A stretch of DNA of 63,397 bases, from contig NZ_RQZF01000013.1 in the NCBI RefSeq assembly GCF_003858455.1, forward strand, positions 1-63,397, read 5' to 3'. Position 1 is the first letter of the stretch. Every line of letters begins with the position of its first letter. Both the position numbers and the translations under genes were made by a program. The notes under the pieces were generated by a model. The model was not told the DNA's origin. It was given only the letters and a program-made list of their open reading frames with translations, and did not search any database. This document shows positions 26,337 through 35,174 of the stretch, piece after piece. The stretch is from Schaalia canis. GTDB lineage: Bacteria; Actinomycetota; Actinomycetes; Actinomycetales; Actinomycetaceae.

Positions 26337-28268
26337 AGTGAACATGTTGATGCCCTGCGTGACCAACTAGCTGCTGCCGAAGCTCAGGCCCAGGCTGCCC
26401 GCGCCGCCCTCGAAGAAGCAGAACGCGTTGCCGCTGAGGCTCGCCGCGCTCAAGAAGCCGCCGAAGAGGCCGCCCGAGTCGCTGCCGAAGCACAAGAAAA
26501 AGCTGCGCAGGTCCGTGCAGCGGCCGAGGCGGCAAGTGCCGCCCCTGCACCCCACGTTGCCGAGGCGGAGGCCTCGTCGCAAAACACTTCACGCGACGGT
26601 GGTTCATCTAGTGGTGCTCCCCTGTCTGACTTTGCCGCGAGCGTCGCACCCGACTATTCCTTCACTGATCCAGCCATCACCATTGGCACCCTCATTGACG
26701 AGGGCGCTCACATTCCTGCCGTCACCGCACGCATGCCCTTGGCGATGTTCAACCGCCATCTCCTGGTTGCTGGCGCCACCGGTTCAGGCAAGACCCGCAC
26801 CCTGCAACTCCTCACCGAGGGCCTGTCTGCTGCGGGTTCTTCCGTCCTTCTGTGTGACGTCAAGGGTGACCTCACGGGCTTGGCTGAGCTGGGCACAGCC
26901 TCGGAAAAACTCCTGGCCCGCACTACCAACAATGGTCAAGCCTGGGCAGCCGACGCTTTCCCCCTTGAGCTACTGAGCCTGGGGGGTGCTGACTCACAAT
27001 TCCCTGGCGCTACGGTTCGCACCCGCGTTTCTGATTTCGGCCCGATTCTGCTTTCACGCGCATTAAGTCTGAACACCACGCAGGAGCAATCTCTCCAGCT
27101 CATTTTCTTGTGGGCCGACAAACAGGGCCTTGATCTTGTTGACCTCAGCGACCTGCGTGCGGTGATCACCTTCCTTACCAGCGACGAAGGGAAGGAAGAA
27201 CTCGATAGCATCGGTGGCGTCTCTAAGGCTACGGCCGGCGTTATTCTACGTACGCTGTCGACGCTGGAGGCTCAAGGCGGCGCTGATTTCTTTGGCGAGC
27301 CGGCCTTTGATACTGCTGACCTCATGCGCACCGTGAACGGCAGGGGCATCATTTCTTTGCTTGGTGTGGGCGATATTGGTCAGCGCCCCAACCTCATTAG
27401 CGCCGTCATTATGTGGCTACTGGCCAACCTCTTCTCTGACCTTCCCGAAGTTGGCGACATTGAAGCACCTAAGCTCGTTTTCTTCTTTGACGAGGCTCAC
27501 CTGCTGTTTGCTGACGCTACCAAGGAATTCGTCCGGCAGGTCGTCCAAACTGTGCGCCTGATTCGCTCTAAGGGTGTGGGCGTTGTCTTTGTGACGCAGA
27601 CTCCGAAGGATATTCCCGCTGACGTTCTCGCTCAGCTTGGTTCACGCGTGCAGCACGTCTTGCGCGCTGTCACACCCGATGATCAAAAGAAGCTCCGTCA
27701 AACGGTGGAAACCTTCCCTGCGACCGATCTTGACCTGGCCGAAGTTCTTACCAACCTTGGTACCGGCGAGGCAATTGTCAGTGTCCTTTCCCCCAAGGGG
27801 CGTCCCACCGCTGTAGTGCCCGTCAGCATCTGGGCGCCAGCTTCGGTCATGGGCCCGGCAAGCCCTGCAACGATCACGTCAATCAATGCTGCCTCGGCAT
27901 TGGTGTCCCGCTATGCGTCGGCGGTGAACCCTTATTCGGCCGAAGAAGCGCTCTCTCAGCGTTCCAGCGACTACGAGGCCGAGCAGGAGCGTTTGCGGCG
28001 TCTGAAAGAGGCGGAGGAAATCGCCGCTAAGGAATCCAAGGCACGCGAAGCTGCTCTTGAACGTGAAATCCGCGCGGCAGAAAAACAACGCGAACGCGAA
28101 TTGCGCGAGGCTCAAAAGCGCGCAGAAAAAGAAGAAGCTGCACGTCAGAAAGCCGCTCAGCAGCGGATGAGTTCTGTGGAAAAGGCTCTGGGGTCGATGC
28201 TGCGTTCGGCTGGCTCACAGCTTGGCAGGGAGATTACGCGAACGATTTTTGGTACGCGTCGGCGTTAA
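26334..28268 (+). CDS. HerA-like ATPase (DUF853 family)
   Basis: A 644-residue FtsK/HerA superfamily ATPase. Residues 1-75 are an Ala/Glu-rich coiled coil. Walker A GATGSGKT is at 147-154, Walker B LVFFFDEAHLL near 382, and VVFVTQTPKDIPADVL follows as in DUF853 proteins. A second charged coiled coil (about residues 545-610) precedes a short basic tail. Relatives are found widely in bacteria with unknown role; by fold they may pump or remodel DNA or protein. It is a single-gene unit with a hairpin downstream and no nuclease partner such as NurA nearby. Confidence 0.85.
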   Translation: MSEHVDALRDQLAAAEAQAQAARAALEEAERVAAEARRAQEAAEEAARVAAEAQEKAAQVRAAAEAASAAPAPHVAEAEASSQNTSRDGGSSSGAPLSDFAASVAPDYSFTDPAITIGTLIDEGAHIPAVTARMPLAMFNRHLLVAGATGSGKTRTLQLLTEGLSAAGSSVLLCDVKGDLTGLAELGTASEKLLARTTNNGQAWAADAFPLELLSLGGADSQFPGATVRTRVSDFGPILLSRALSLNTTQEQSLQLIFLWADKQGLDLVDLSDLRAVITFLTSDEGKEELDSIGGVSKATAGVILRTLSTLEAQGGADFFGEPAFDTADLMRTVNGRGIISLLGVGDIGQRPNLISAVIMWLLANLFSDLPEVGDIEAPKLVFFFDEAHLLFADATKEFVRQVVQTVRLIRSKGVGVVFVTQTPKDIPADVLAQLGSRVQHVLRAVTPDDQKKLRQTVETFPATDLDLAEVLTNLGTGEAIVSVLSPKGRPTAVVPVSIWAPASVMGPASPATITSINAASALVSRYASAVNPYSAEEALSQRSSDYEAEQERLRRLKEAEEIAAKESKAREAALEREIRAAEKQRERELREAQKRAEKEEAARQKAAQQRMSSVEKALGSMLRSAGSQLGREITRTIFGTRRR

Positions 28269-28282
28269 ACGTACCCTCCGTG

Positions 28283-28346
28283 ACCTGCTCTTTTAGGAAA
28301 AGTGGGCACTATGTGGACACTTTTTTGCCCGTCACGAAGAGCAGGT
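28283..28346 (+). terminator. terminator of the HerA-like gene
   Basis: An outer stem ACCTGCTCTT/AAGAGCAGGT encloses an inner stem AAAAGTG/CACTTTT followed by T residues and GCCC, just after the stop. Confidence 0.65.
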
Positions 28347-28409
28347 TAGAGTTATCAGCAACACATTTCCACCGAAGGTCGTGGAAAGGTGATGCTTTTG
28401 GAGGTTGCA

Positions 28410-29222
28410 ATGCGCATCGGCTTTATCGGCGCCGGATCGATGGTGGGAGCCATCGCCCGTGGTGCTGTTGCCGCAGGAATGGACGGCTCGTCCTTCCTGT
28501 TCAGCGATGCGCGTGGCGTCTCCGCTCCGGCACTGGCCGCAGAAGTTGGCGGCACGGTGGCCTCGTCGAATGATACGTTGGCCTGGCAGGCCGACCTCAT
28601 TGTTCTGGGGGTCAAGCCCCAGGTGCAGAGCGCTGTTATTGCTGAAATCCGCAGTACGGTTAAGCAGCGTGGACAAGAGGTTGCTGTCCTCTCCATTGCT
28701 GCTGGTCGCTCCTTGGAGTCGATGAGCCGAGATTTTGGTGCGACGGTCCCCCTCATGCGAGCGATGCCGAATGTGAACGCTCAAGTTGGCGCTTCAGTCA
28801 CGGCGTTGTGCCCAAATGATGTCGTGAGCGATGCTCAATGTGAGGCCGCCCGATCTGTGCTGGAGACAGTAGGGTCTGTCGTTGACATTGAGGAAAAAGA
28901 CTTCCCGATTTTTACAGCCCTGGCGGGATGTTCCCCCGCTTGGTTCTTCCAAATGATTGATGCTTTCGGCCGTGCAGGAGTGAAGTACGGTCTGAAAAAG
29001 GCGCAGTCCGTTGAGATTGCCGCCGCCGCTATGCTCGGCTCCGCTCAGTTGATGCTGAAGGCTGCCGCCGAGGGGGCAAACCCCTCAACACTCATTGACC
29101 AGGTGACATCACCGGGAGGCTCCACCATTGCGGGCCTCCTTGCAGGGGAGGAAGCCGGCCTGTCTACCGCTATTGTGCGTGCGGTTGACGCTGCGGTCGG
29201 CCATGACCACCGATTGGGCTGA
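28410..29222 (+). CDS. proC: pyrroline-5-carboxylate reductase
   Basis: A 270-residue enzyme making the last step of proline synthesis: NAD(P)H-dependent reduction of pyrroline-5-carboxylate. The Rossmann motif GFIGAGSMVGAI is at the N-terminus. PLMRAMPNVNAQVGASVTAL and the C-terminal VTSPGGSTIAGLLAGEEAG are the family signature blocks. ATG 28410 has GGAGG six bases upstream; the in-frame ATG 28389 lacks one. Confidence 0.95.
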   Translation: MRIGFIGAGSMVGAIARGAVAAGMDGSSFLFSDARGVSAPALAAEVGGTVASSNDTLAWQADLIVLGVKPQVQSAVIAEIRSTVKQRGQEVAVLSIAAGRSLESMSRDFGATVPLMRAMPNVNAQVGASVTALCPNDVVSDAQCEAARSVLETVGSVVDIEEKDFPIFTALAGCSPAWFFQMIDAFGRAGVKYGLKKAQSVEIAAAAMLGSAQLMLKAAAEGANPSTLIDQVTSPGGSTIAGLLAGEEAGLSTAIVRAVDAAVGHDHRLG

Positions 29223-29298
29223 GCGCTCACCTTCGGGATGCGCTTAGCCCGCGTATACCCTCTCCCTTTCCCCCTTACGACGCTCGAAAGAAGCACAT

Positions 29299-30648
29299 AT
29301 GAACGCCGTCGTCTTATCCGTTCTTGTCATGTTGATCCTGTCCGTGGCCCGCGTCCACGTTGTGATCTCCCTGTTCATTGGCGCTCTTGTCGGTGGACTC
29401 GTGGCAGGCCTGGGCTTGGAAGCCACCATGGTTGCCTTCCAAGATGGCCTTGCCGGAGGCGCAAAAATTGCCCTCTCCTACGCCCTGCTTGGTGCCTTCG
29501 CTATGGCTGTGGCTCACTCTGGTCTGCCCCAGCTCCTAGCAAACTGGCTCATCGCCAAGCTTGATTCCGGCGATATGTCGACTTCCCAGAAGGTTGCACG
29601 CTGGACTAAGTTTGGTCTGCTGGGTGGTATTGCCGCAATGGCAGTGATGTCCCAGAACCTCATCCCCGTTCACATCGCGTTCATTCCGCTGCTGATTCCG
29701 CCGCTGCTCGTGGTGATGAATCGCCTGCAGCTTGACCGCCGTGCAGTGGCTTCGGTTCTGACCTTCGGTTTGGTCACCACCTACATGTTCCTGCCGATTG
29801 GTTTCGGTAGCATCTTCCTCAACGATATTCTGTACGGCAATATCTCCAGCGCTGGTATGGATGTCAGCAACGTGCCCGTTATGAAGGCAATGGGTATTCC
29901 CGCTCTTGGCATGTTTATCGGCCTGATGATCGCCGTGTTCGTCACCTACCGCAAGCCTCGCACCTACGGTGATGGCAAGCAGATGGAGTCTTTCACGAAA
30001 GTTGAGATTCAGCCGCTGAAGATTGCTGTTTCCCTCATTGCGATCGTGGTCTGCTTCGTGATCCAGGTGTGGATGACCTGGCTTGGCACAGACGCTGATC
30101 CTCTGTTGGTGGGCGCCCTTGTTGGTCTGATGCTCTTCGTTCTGACTGGCGTGGTGAAGTGGAATGCCGCTGATGAGGTCTTCACCGGCGGCATGAAGAT
30201 GATGGCCCTCATCGGCCTGATTATGATTACCGCCCAAGGCTTTGCATCGGTGCTGAAGGCTACCGAGCAGATCGGTCCCCTCGTTGAGTCTTCCGCCGCC
30301 CTCTTCGCAGAAAGCAAGGCCGCTGCTGCCTTCGCTATGCTGCTGGTCGGTCTGATTATCACGATGGGCATTGGCTCGTCCTTCTCAACCCTGCCGATTA
30401 TCTCCGCCATCTACGTGCCGTTGTGTGCCGCTATGGGCTTTAGCCCGCTGGCCACCGTGTCACTGATTGGTACGGCAGGCGCGCTGGGTGATGCTGGTTC
30501 ACCGGCTTCAGACTCCACTCTTGGTCCAACAGCGGGTCTAAACGCTGATGGTCAGCACGACCACATGCGCGACTCGGTCATTCCGACCTTCATCCACTTC
30601 AATATTCCGCTGCTCCTGGCTGGCTGGGTTGCAGCAATGGTGCTCTGA
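29299..30648 (+). CDS. Na+/H+ antiporter family carrier
   Basis: A 449-residue polytopic membrane protein of the NhaC/YuiF-like Na_H_antiporter family, with about eleven to twelve hydrophobic helices. Typical segments are SQNLIPVHIAFIPLLIPPLL and the late LGDAGSPASDSTLGPTAGLN, which holds polar residues in the membrane. It could exchange cations or transport organic acids or amino acids; the sequence alone does not decide. GAAAGAAG lies before ATG 29299. Confidence 0.82.
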   Translation: MNAVVLSVLVMLILSVARVHVVISLFIGALVGGLVAGLGLEATMVAFQDGLAGGAKIALSYALLGAFAMAVAHSGLPQLLANWLIAKLDSGDMSTSQKVARWTKFGLLGGIAAMAVMSQNLIPVHIAFIPLLIPPLLVVMNRLQLDRRAVASVLTFGLVTTYMFLPIGFGSIFLNDILYGNISSAGMDVSNVPVMKAMGIPALGMFIGLMIAVFVTYRKPRTYGDGKQMESFTKVEIQPLKIAVSLIAIVVCFVIQVWMTWLGTDADPLLVGALVGLMLFVLTGVVKWNAADEVFTGGMKMMALIGLIMITAQGFASVLKATEQIGPLVESSAALFAESKAAAAFAMLLVGLIITMGIGSSFSTLPIISAIYVPLCAAMGFSPLATVSLIGTAGALGDAGSPASDSTLGPTAGLNADGQHDHMRDSVIPTFIHFNIPLLLAGWVAAMVL

Positions 30649-30695
30649 TCTGCGATCACCTTCGCATCAACACCCTCGTCTTTGACGAAGCACAC

Positions 30696-30725
30696 GGGGC
30701 GTCCTCCATTTATGGAGGACGCCCC
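30696..30725 (+). terminator. terminator of the antiporter gene
   Basis: GGGGCGTCCTCCAT pairs perfectly with ATGGAGGACGCCCC across a two-base loop. Confidence 0.8.
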
Positions 30726-30903
30726 GACGCTTAAGCAAGGGAATGATGAGTTCTAGCGGGCTTGGTGTCCACCACTTTGTCGATATCCTCCCACCCTGGT
30801 TGCGATCTTCCCAGCTCGACTGCGCTCTTTTTCACCTTGGTTATTCCCGCTCGTTTCTTCACGGTGTTGTCATTGACACACCGCATCACCCCCAGAAATG
30901 ACA

Positions 30904-30990
30904 CCGCCGCTCCCCTGTACGGGGGTCAGTAGCAGTGTCGATCATCCTGCAGGCCTCCATTTTGCCGCCGCTCCCCTGTACGGGGCAGTA
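30904..30990. repeat. two-copy CRISPR-like repeat (28-nt repeat, 33-nt spacer)
   Basis: CCGCCGCTCCCCTGTACGGG starts both copies (30904-30931 and 30965-30990). They share about 25 bases including a CCCC-GTAC-GGGG dyad and CAGTA at the end, with two bases missing in the second. Starts are 61 bases apart, leaving a 33-base spacer. The dyad and spacing resemble type I-E arrays. There are only two copies and no cas gene, so this may be a remnant or an unrelated duplicated hairpin. Confidence 0.5.
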
Positions 30991-31030
30991 AGCACGCGCA
31001 TGTGATGGCGCATAAGTAGCGTGCGACCCG

Positions 31031-31130
31031 GCGTCTTTTATTGGGCCCCAGAGTCGCTTATTGGGGCATCGCATCGCTTAGTTGCGCCCCAACATCACTC
31101 ATTGTGTGCCAGGGTCACTTCTTTTTGAGG
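31031..31130. repeat. degenerate 20-21-bp tandem repeat
   Basis: About five units (31031, 31051, 31071, 31092, 31112) follow the rough pattern GxxTCxCTTATTGGGGCCCA. Conservation is loose, strongest for TCGCTTATTGGGGC. The last unit overlaps the 3' end of the TSUP gene. Confidence 0.5.
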
Positions 31131-31921
31131 CGTTTAGCTCGCGCCTTGAGCACAGTGCTGATACTGACAGCAACCAGGAAGGCACCAAAGAGATAGGTTC
31201 CAGTTCGTGGGCTGATTGAACTAGCAGTCCACAGACCCAGCGGAGTGGTGAGGGACGCAGCGAGCCCGATGAGGATGCCGACGGGCAGGTCCACGAGACC
31301 ATGTTTGAGGTTGGAATAGGTGCCCGACAAGGAGGTCGGGATCATCGCAAGTAGCGAGGTGCCGCGCGCGATGAGGTCGCCTGCCCCAACCACAATCTCT
31401 AGGCCTGGCACGATCAAACCGCCACCCCCAACGCCGACGAGTCCAGCAAAAATACCGGAGACAAGGCCAACGCCAATCATCGCGATTGCCGAGGTGAAGG
31501 TGATGTCAATGACGGCTGCGCGCACCGGCTCATGGATTTGTTGAATGGCGATAATCATTGCCGCAAAACCCACGAAGATCCACGGCAGGATGCGTTCGGG
31601 CAAAATACGCAGCAGCCATGTGCCTATCTGCGCGCCAACAAGGGCGCCGGTAGCGACGAAGAGCATTGCAGGGATCGACACATGTCCCTGTGTGGCGTAG
31701 GTGATGGAGCCGAAGGATGCTGTGACGGCAATGGAGGCCAGGGAGGTTGCCGCAGCTTGACGTTGGCTCATACCGAGGGCAAGGACGAGGACGGGAACAA
31801 TAATCATGCCTCCGCCCACACCAAAAAGTCCGGCTAGGAATCCTGCGGCGATTCCAGTTCCGATTACTCCGACGATTCGGGTGGGAGTGAGTTTTTTGCG
31901 CGTTTTTCCTTCAGTCACCAT
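31115..31921 (-). CDS. TSUP-family (TauE/SafE) membrane transporter
   Basis: A 268-residue permease with two homologous halves, each beginning with a Gly-rich block: GFLAGLFGVGGGMIIVPVLV and GIFAGLVGVGGGGLIVPGLE. About eight helices are predicted. The family moves sulfite, sulfoacetate or other small anions; the substrate cannot be read here. The short basic tail (KARAKRLKKK) lies in the cytoplasm. Upstream is a cluster of GTAC-containing half-sites that may control it. Confidence 0.88.
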   Translation of the reverse strand: MVTEGKTRKKLTPTRIVGVIGTGIAAGFLAGLFGVGGGMIIVPVLVLALGMSQRQAAATSLASIAVTASFGSITYATQGHVSIPAMLFVATGALVGAQIGTWLLRILPERILPWIFVGFAAMIIAIQQIHEPVRAAVIDITFTSAIAMIGVGLVSGIFAGLVGVGGGGLIVPGLEIVVGAGDLIARGTSLLAMIPTSLSGTYSNLKHGLVDLPVGILIGLAASLTTPLGLWTASSISPRTGTYLFGAFLVAVSISTVLKARAKRLKKK

Positions 31922-31989
31922 CTAAACCTACGCCTTTGCACCCCTGTTGCATGGATTCAGGACAGTCTTGTGTGCTACTTCGCGTTTAC

Positions 31990-32049
31990 TGTACGTCTTA
32001 ACACATGGTGTACGCGGTGTACTGCGTACATTAAGCGCTATCACGTACA
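31990..32049. promoter_or_regulatory. cluster of five GTAC half-sites with a perfect inverted repeat
   Basis: TGTACGC-N8-GCGTACA (32009-32030) is a perfect inverted repeat. Further GTAC motifs lie at about 31991, 32019 and 32044. Five copies in 60 bases between the divergent TSUP and valS genes suggest a multi-site operator. Confidence 0.5.
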
Positions 32050-32088
32050 CGACACGCTAACTGGCACAGAAGAGTCCCCATTACTATT

Positions 32089-32121
32089 GGATGTGGCCCT
32101 CACTTCGGATGTGGCCCTCAC
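32089..32121. repeat. 15-bp direct repeat upstream of valS
   Basis: GGATGTGGCCCTCAC occurs at 32089-32103 and again at 32107-32121, separated by three bases. The pair lies about 95-125 bases before the valS start. Confidence 0.75.
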
Positions 32122-32215
32122 AACAAGCACAATTCTGGGAAGAAATTAGTGCCACCATCCCCATACCCCGTAGGCTTAGACGGTACATGTCCACGACTCG
32201 GATGGAGAACCTGTA

Positions 32216-34942
32216 ATGGCTGAGCACCTCACCCCTTTGTCGACTGCGGCACCCGTCGTTCCCGACAAGGTTGGCACTGAAGGCCTGGAAACCAAGTGGG
32301 ATGAGAGCTGGCGTGAAGCCGGCACCTACGACTTTGATCGCACTGCCACCCGTGAGCAGGTTTACTCCATTGATACTCCCCCGCCGACCGTATCGGGATC
32401 CCTGCACGTCGGCCACGTGTTCTCCTACACGCACACTGACCTCATTGCCCGCTTCCAGCGTATGAACGGCAAGTCGGTGTTCTACCCCATGGGCTGGGAC
32501 GACAACGGCCTGCCGACCGAGCGCCGCGTGCAGAACTACTTTGGTGTTCGCGTGGATGCAACCCTGCCTTACGAGCCTGATTTCGTCCCTCCGCATGAAG
32601 GCGGTGACGGTAAGTCCATTAAGGCCCGCGATCAAAAGCCGATTTCGCGCCGTAACTTCGTGGAGCTCTGCGAGCGATTGACTGTCGAGGACGAGCGCCA
32701 GTTTGAAGCCCTGTGGCGCTACCTGGGCCTGTCGGTGGACTGGAAGCAGCACTACCAGACCATTGGTGCCCGCGCCCGCAAGGTTGCTCAGGCAGCGTTC
32801 CTCCGTAACCTCGCCCGTGGGGAGGCCTACCAGGCAGAGGCCCCTGGCCTGTGGGACGTGACCTTCCAGACTGCTGTGGCTCAGGCTGAGCTTGAGTCGC
32901 GCGAATACCCCGGCTTCTACCACCGTCTGGCCTTCCACATCACCGACCCTGCCAAGGCTGCCGAGGCTGAAGCCAAGGGCGCTCCCGTGGAAAACGGCGT
33001 GGATGTGTGCATTGAGACCACCCGCCCTGAACTGCTCGCCGCCTGTGTGGCTCTGGTGGCCCACCCCGATGACGAGCGCTACCAGCCCCTCTTTGGCACG
33101 ACGGTGACCTCACCGATCTTTGGTGTGGAACTGCCAGTGCTCGCCCACCCGCAAGCCGAGAAGGACAAGGGCGCTGGTATTGCCATGTGCTGTACCTTCG
33201 GTGACACCACCGACATTGACTGGTGGCGTGACCTGAAGCTTCCCTTGCGCGCGATCCTGCGTAAGGATGGCCGTATTCAGACCGAGACCCCTGAGTGGAT
33301 TACCGACGCCGAGGGCGTTGCTGCTTTCGAGCAGATCGCGGGTAAGACGACGTTCTCGGCCCGCGAGTGGCTGGTGGAGCGCCTGGCTGAAACGGGCGAA
33401 ATGCGTGGCGAGCCTCAAAAGACCGTCCGTCAGACGAACTTCTTCGAAAAGGGCGACAAGCCTCTTGAAATTGTCACCTCCCGCCAGTGGTACATCCGAA
33501 ATGGTGGCCGCGAGTGGGTCAACCCCGCTTCGACCACGAACCTCAACGATGAACTCGTCGAGCGTGGCCGTGAGCTGGAGTTCCACCCCGACTTCATGCG
33601 CGTGCGCTACGAGAACTGGGTGCGTGGCCTGAACAACGACTGGCTGATTTCCCGTCAGCGTTTCTTCGGCGTGCCTTTCCCCCTGTGGTACCGCGTGGGT
33701 GAGGACGGCGAGGTCAACTACGACGACATCATCACCCCCGATGAGTCCGCCCTGCCTGTTGATCCGTCAACGGATGTGCCCGCAGGTTACACCGAGGATC
33801 AGCGCGGCGTGCCAGGCGGTTTCGTCGGAGAACTCGACATTATGGACACCTGGGCGACCTCCTCCCTGTCCCCGCAGATCGCCTGCGGGTGGCTGGAAGA
33901 TGAGGACCTCTTTGCCCGCACCTACCCCATGGACCTGCGTCCGCAGGGGCAGGACATTATCCGTACCTGGCTGTTCTCTACTGTGGTTCGCGCAAACCTT
34001 GAGTTCGCTGCCTTGCCGTGGAAGCATGCGGGCATCTCTGGCTGGATTCTGGACTCTGACCACAAGAAGATGTCGAAGTCTAAGGGTAATGTTGTCACCC
34101 CTATGGGCTTGCTTGAGCAGTACGGTTCGGATGCCGTGCGTTACTGGGCTGCTTCGGCCCGCCTGGGCCTGGATGCGGCCTTTGATGAGTCGCAGATGAA
34201 GATTGGGCGCCGCCTGGCTATCAAGGTGCTGAACGCTTCGAAGTTTGCCCTGACGATGGGTGGCGAGGGCGCTGACCTCGACCTTGATCCTTCGCATGTG
34301 ACCGAGGCCCTGGATCGTTCGGTTCTGGCTGAGCTGCGCGAGGTTGTGCGCGTGTCGACTGAGGCTTTGGCCGCATACGATCATGTGAAGGCTTTGGAAA
34401 CGACGGAAACCTTCTTCTGGACCTTCTGCGATGACTACTTGGAGCTCGTGAAGGAGCGCGCCTACAACCGCGAAGGTCTGTGGGATGAAGAGTCGGCTCG
34501 TTCGGCCCGCGCAGCCTTGGCTATTGTCATCAACACTGTGGTGCGCTTGCTTGCTCCCTTCCTGCCTTTCGTCACCGAAGAGGTGTGGTCGTGGTACCGC
34601 GAGGGTTCGGTGCACACGGCTGCGTGGCCGACCGTGGATGAGCTTGCTGCCGTCGAGGGCGACGCCGAGGTGTTGCGGGGCGCTTCTGCTGCGCTGATTG
34701 TCCTGCGTCGCGTGAAGTCCGAGGCTAAAGTCTCGCCGCGTACGCCCTTCCTGGCGGTTACGGTGGCAGCTCCTGGTGCTCTGGTTGAGACCCTGAAGCT
34801 TGTTGAGCGTGACCTGCGTGCGGCCACCAAGATCGAGGGCGTCATGAACGTTGAGGCTGTCGGCGAGGCTGAGGGTGACGATGCGGCTGTGGCTGTGACT
34901 TCCTCTGAGCTAGGCGAGGCTCCTGCCCGTAAGAAGGGCTGA
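32216..34942 (+). CDS. valS: valyl-tRNA synthetase
   Basis: A 908-residue class Ia synthetase charging tRNA-Val. The HIGH-type motif appears as PPPTVSGSLHVGHVFSYT near residue 58. The editing domain follows. KMSKSKGNVVTPMGLLEQYG near 618 is the KMSKS loop. The anticodon-binding helical domain ends with APFLPFVTEEVWSWYREGS. The PTVSG form of the first motif is typical of the valS subgroup found in many actinobacteria. No T-box leader is seen upstream. A hairpin terminator follows. Confidence 0.95.
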   Translation: MAEHLTPLSTAAPVVPDKVGTEGLETKWDESWREAGTYDFDRTATREQVYSIDTPPPTVSGSLHVGHVFSYTHTDLIARFQRMNGKSVFYPMGWDDNGLPTERRVQNYFGVRVDATLPYEPDFVPPHEGGDGKSIKARDQKPISRRNFVELCERLTVEDERQFEALWRYLGLSVDWKQHYQTIGARARKVAQAAFLRNLARGEAYQAEAPGLWDVTFQTAVAQAELESREYPGFYHRLAFHITDPAKAAEAEAKGAPVENGVDVCIETTRPELLAACVALVAHPDDERYQPLFGTTVTSPIFGVELPVLAHPQAEKDKGAGIAMCCTFGDTTDIDWWRDLKLPLRAILRKDGRIQTETPEWITDAEGVAAFEQIAGKTTFSAREWLVERLAETGEMRGEPQKTVRQTNFFEKGDKPLEIVTSRQWYIRNGGREWVNPASTTNLNDELVERGRELEFHPDFMRVRYENWVRGLNNDWLISRQRFFGVPFPLWYRVGEDGEVNYDDIITPDESALPVDPSTDVPAGYTEDQRGVPGGFVGELDIMDTWATSSLSPQIACGWLEDEDLFARTYPMDLRPQGQDIIRTWLFSTVVRANLEFAALPWKHAGISGWILDSDHKKMSKSKGNVVTPMGLLEQYGSDAVRYWAASARLGLDAAFDESQMKIGRRLAIKVLNASKFALTMGGEGADLDLDPSHVTEALDRSVLAELREVVRVSTEALAAYDHVKALETTETFFWTFCDDYLELVKERAYNREGLWDEESARSARAALAIVINTVVRLLAPFLPFVTEEVWSWYREGSVHTAAWPTVDELAAVEGDAEVLRGASAALIVLRRVKSEAKVSPRTPFLAVTVAAPGALVETLKLVERDLRAATKIEGVMNVEAVGEAEGDDAAVAVTSSELGEAPARKKG

Positions 34943-34964
34943 TTGCCTCGCGCTTGTAGCTTGT

Positions 34965-35002
34965 TGTGGCCCCTGGCGGTTGTCTCACCGCCAGGGGCCA
35001 CA
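34965..35002 (+). terminator. terminator of valS
   Basis: TGTGGCCCCTGGCGGT pairs perfectly with ACCGCCAGGGGCCACA around a six-base loop, 22 bases after the stop. Confidence 0.75.
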
Positions 35003-35174
35003 GGCATATGACCGTCACATGTTTGACAACTGAGCCCGCGATCCGCAATATCGCTCGACAGGATGGGTTCCTCTGTTGTCCAGCTCTTCCTGAAGCACGG
35101 ACCTTGCAGAAAAAATCCGGCAACAAGATTAGAGTGGAATTCGGATTGTGACGTCCCCCGAAAGGTTTTGTCTG

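Larger units (their letters stand above)
30649..31114. other. repeat-rich gap between antiporter and TSUP genes
   Basis: This 466-base gap between convergent genes holds the antiporter terminator, a two-copy CRISPR-like repeat and the start of a 20-bp degenerate tandem repeat. No supported coding frame is seen. Confidence 0.6.

Noticed and set aside
29536-30237. A 233-codon minus-strand frame opposite the antiporter gene
   Set aside because: The translation is His/Asn/Gln-rich, the mirror of hydrophobic codons. The antiporter on the plus strand is the real gene.
30843-31050. A longer CRISPR array around the two-copy repeat
   Set aside because: Positions 61 bases before the first and after the second copy do not match the repeat, and no cas gene is nearby, so only a two-copy element is reported.
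31922-32215. Possible T-box riboswitch upstream of valS
   Set aside because: The conserved T-box sequence (AGGGTGG...ACCGCG) and an antiterminator fold are not present.
32084-34615. Long minus-strand frames (326 and 282 codons) opposite valS
   Set aside because: They are shadows of valS, with no ribosome site and His/Arg/Gln-rich composition.
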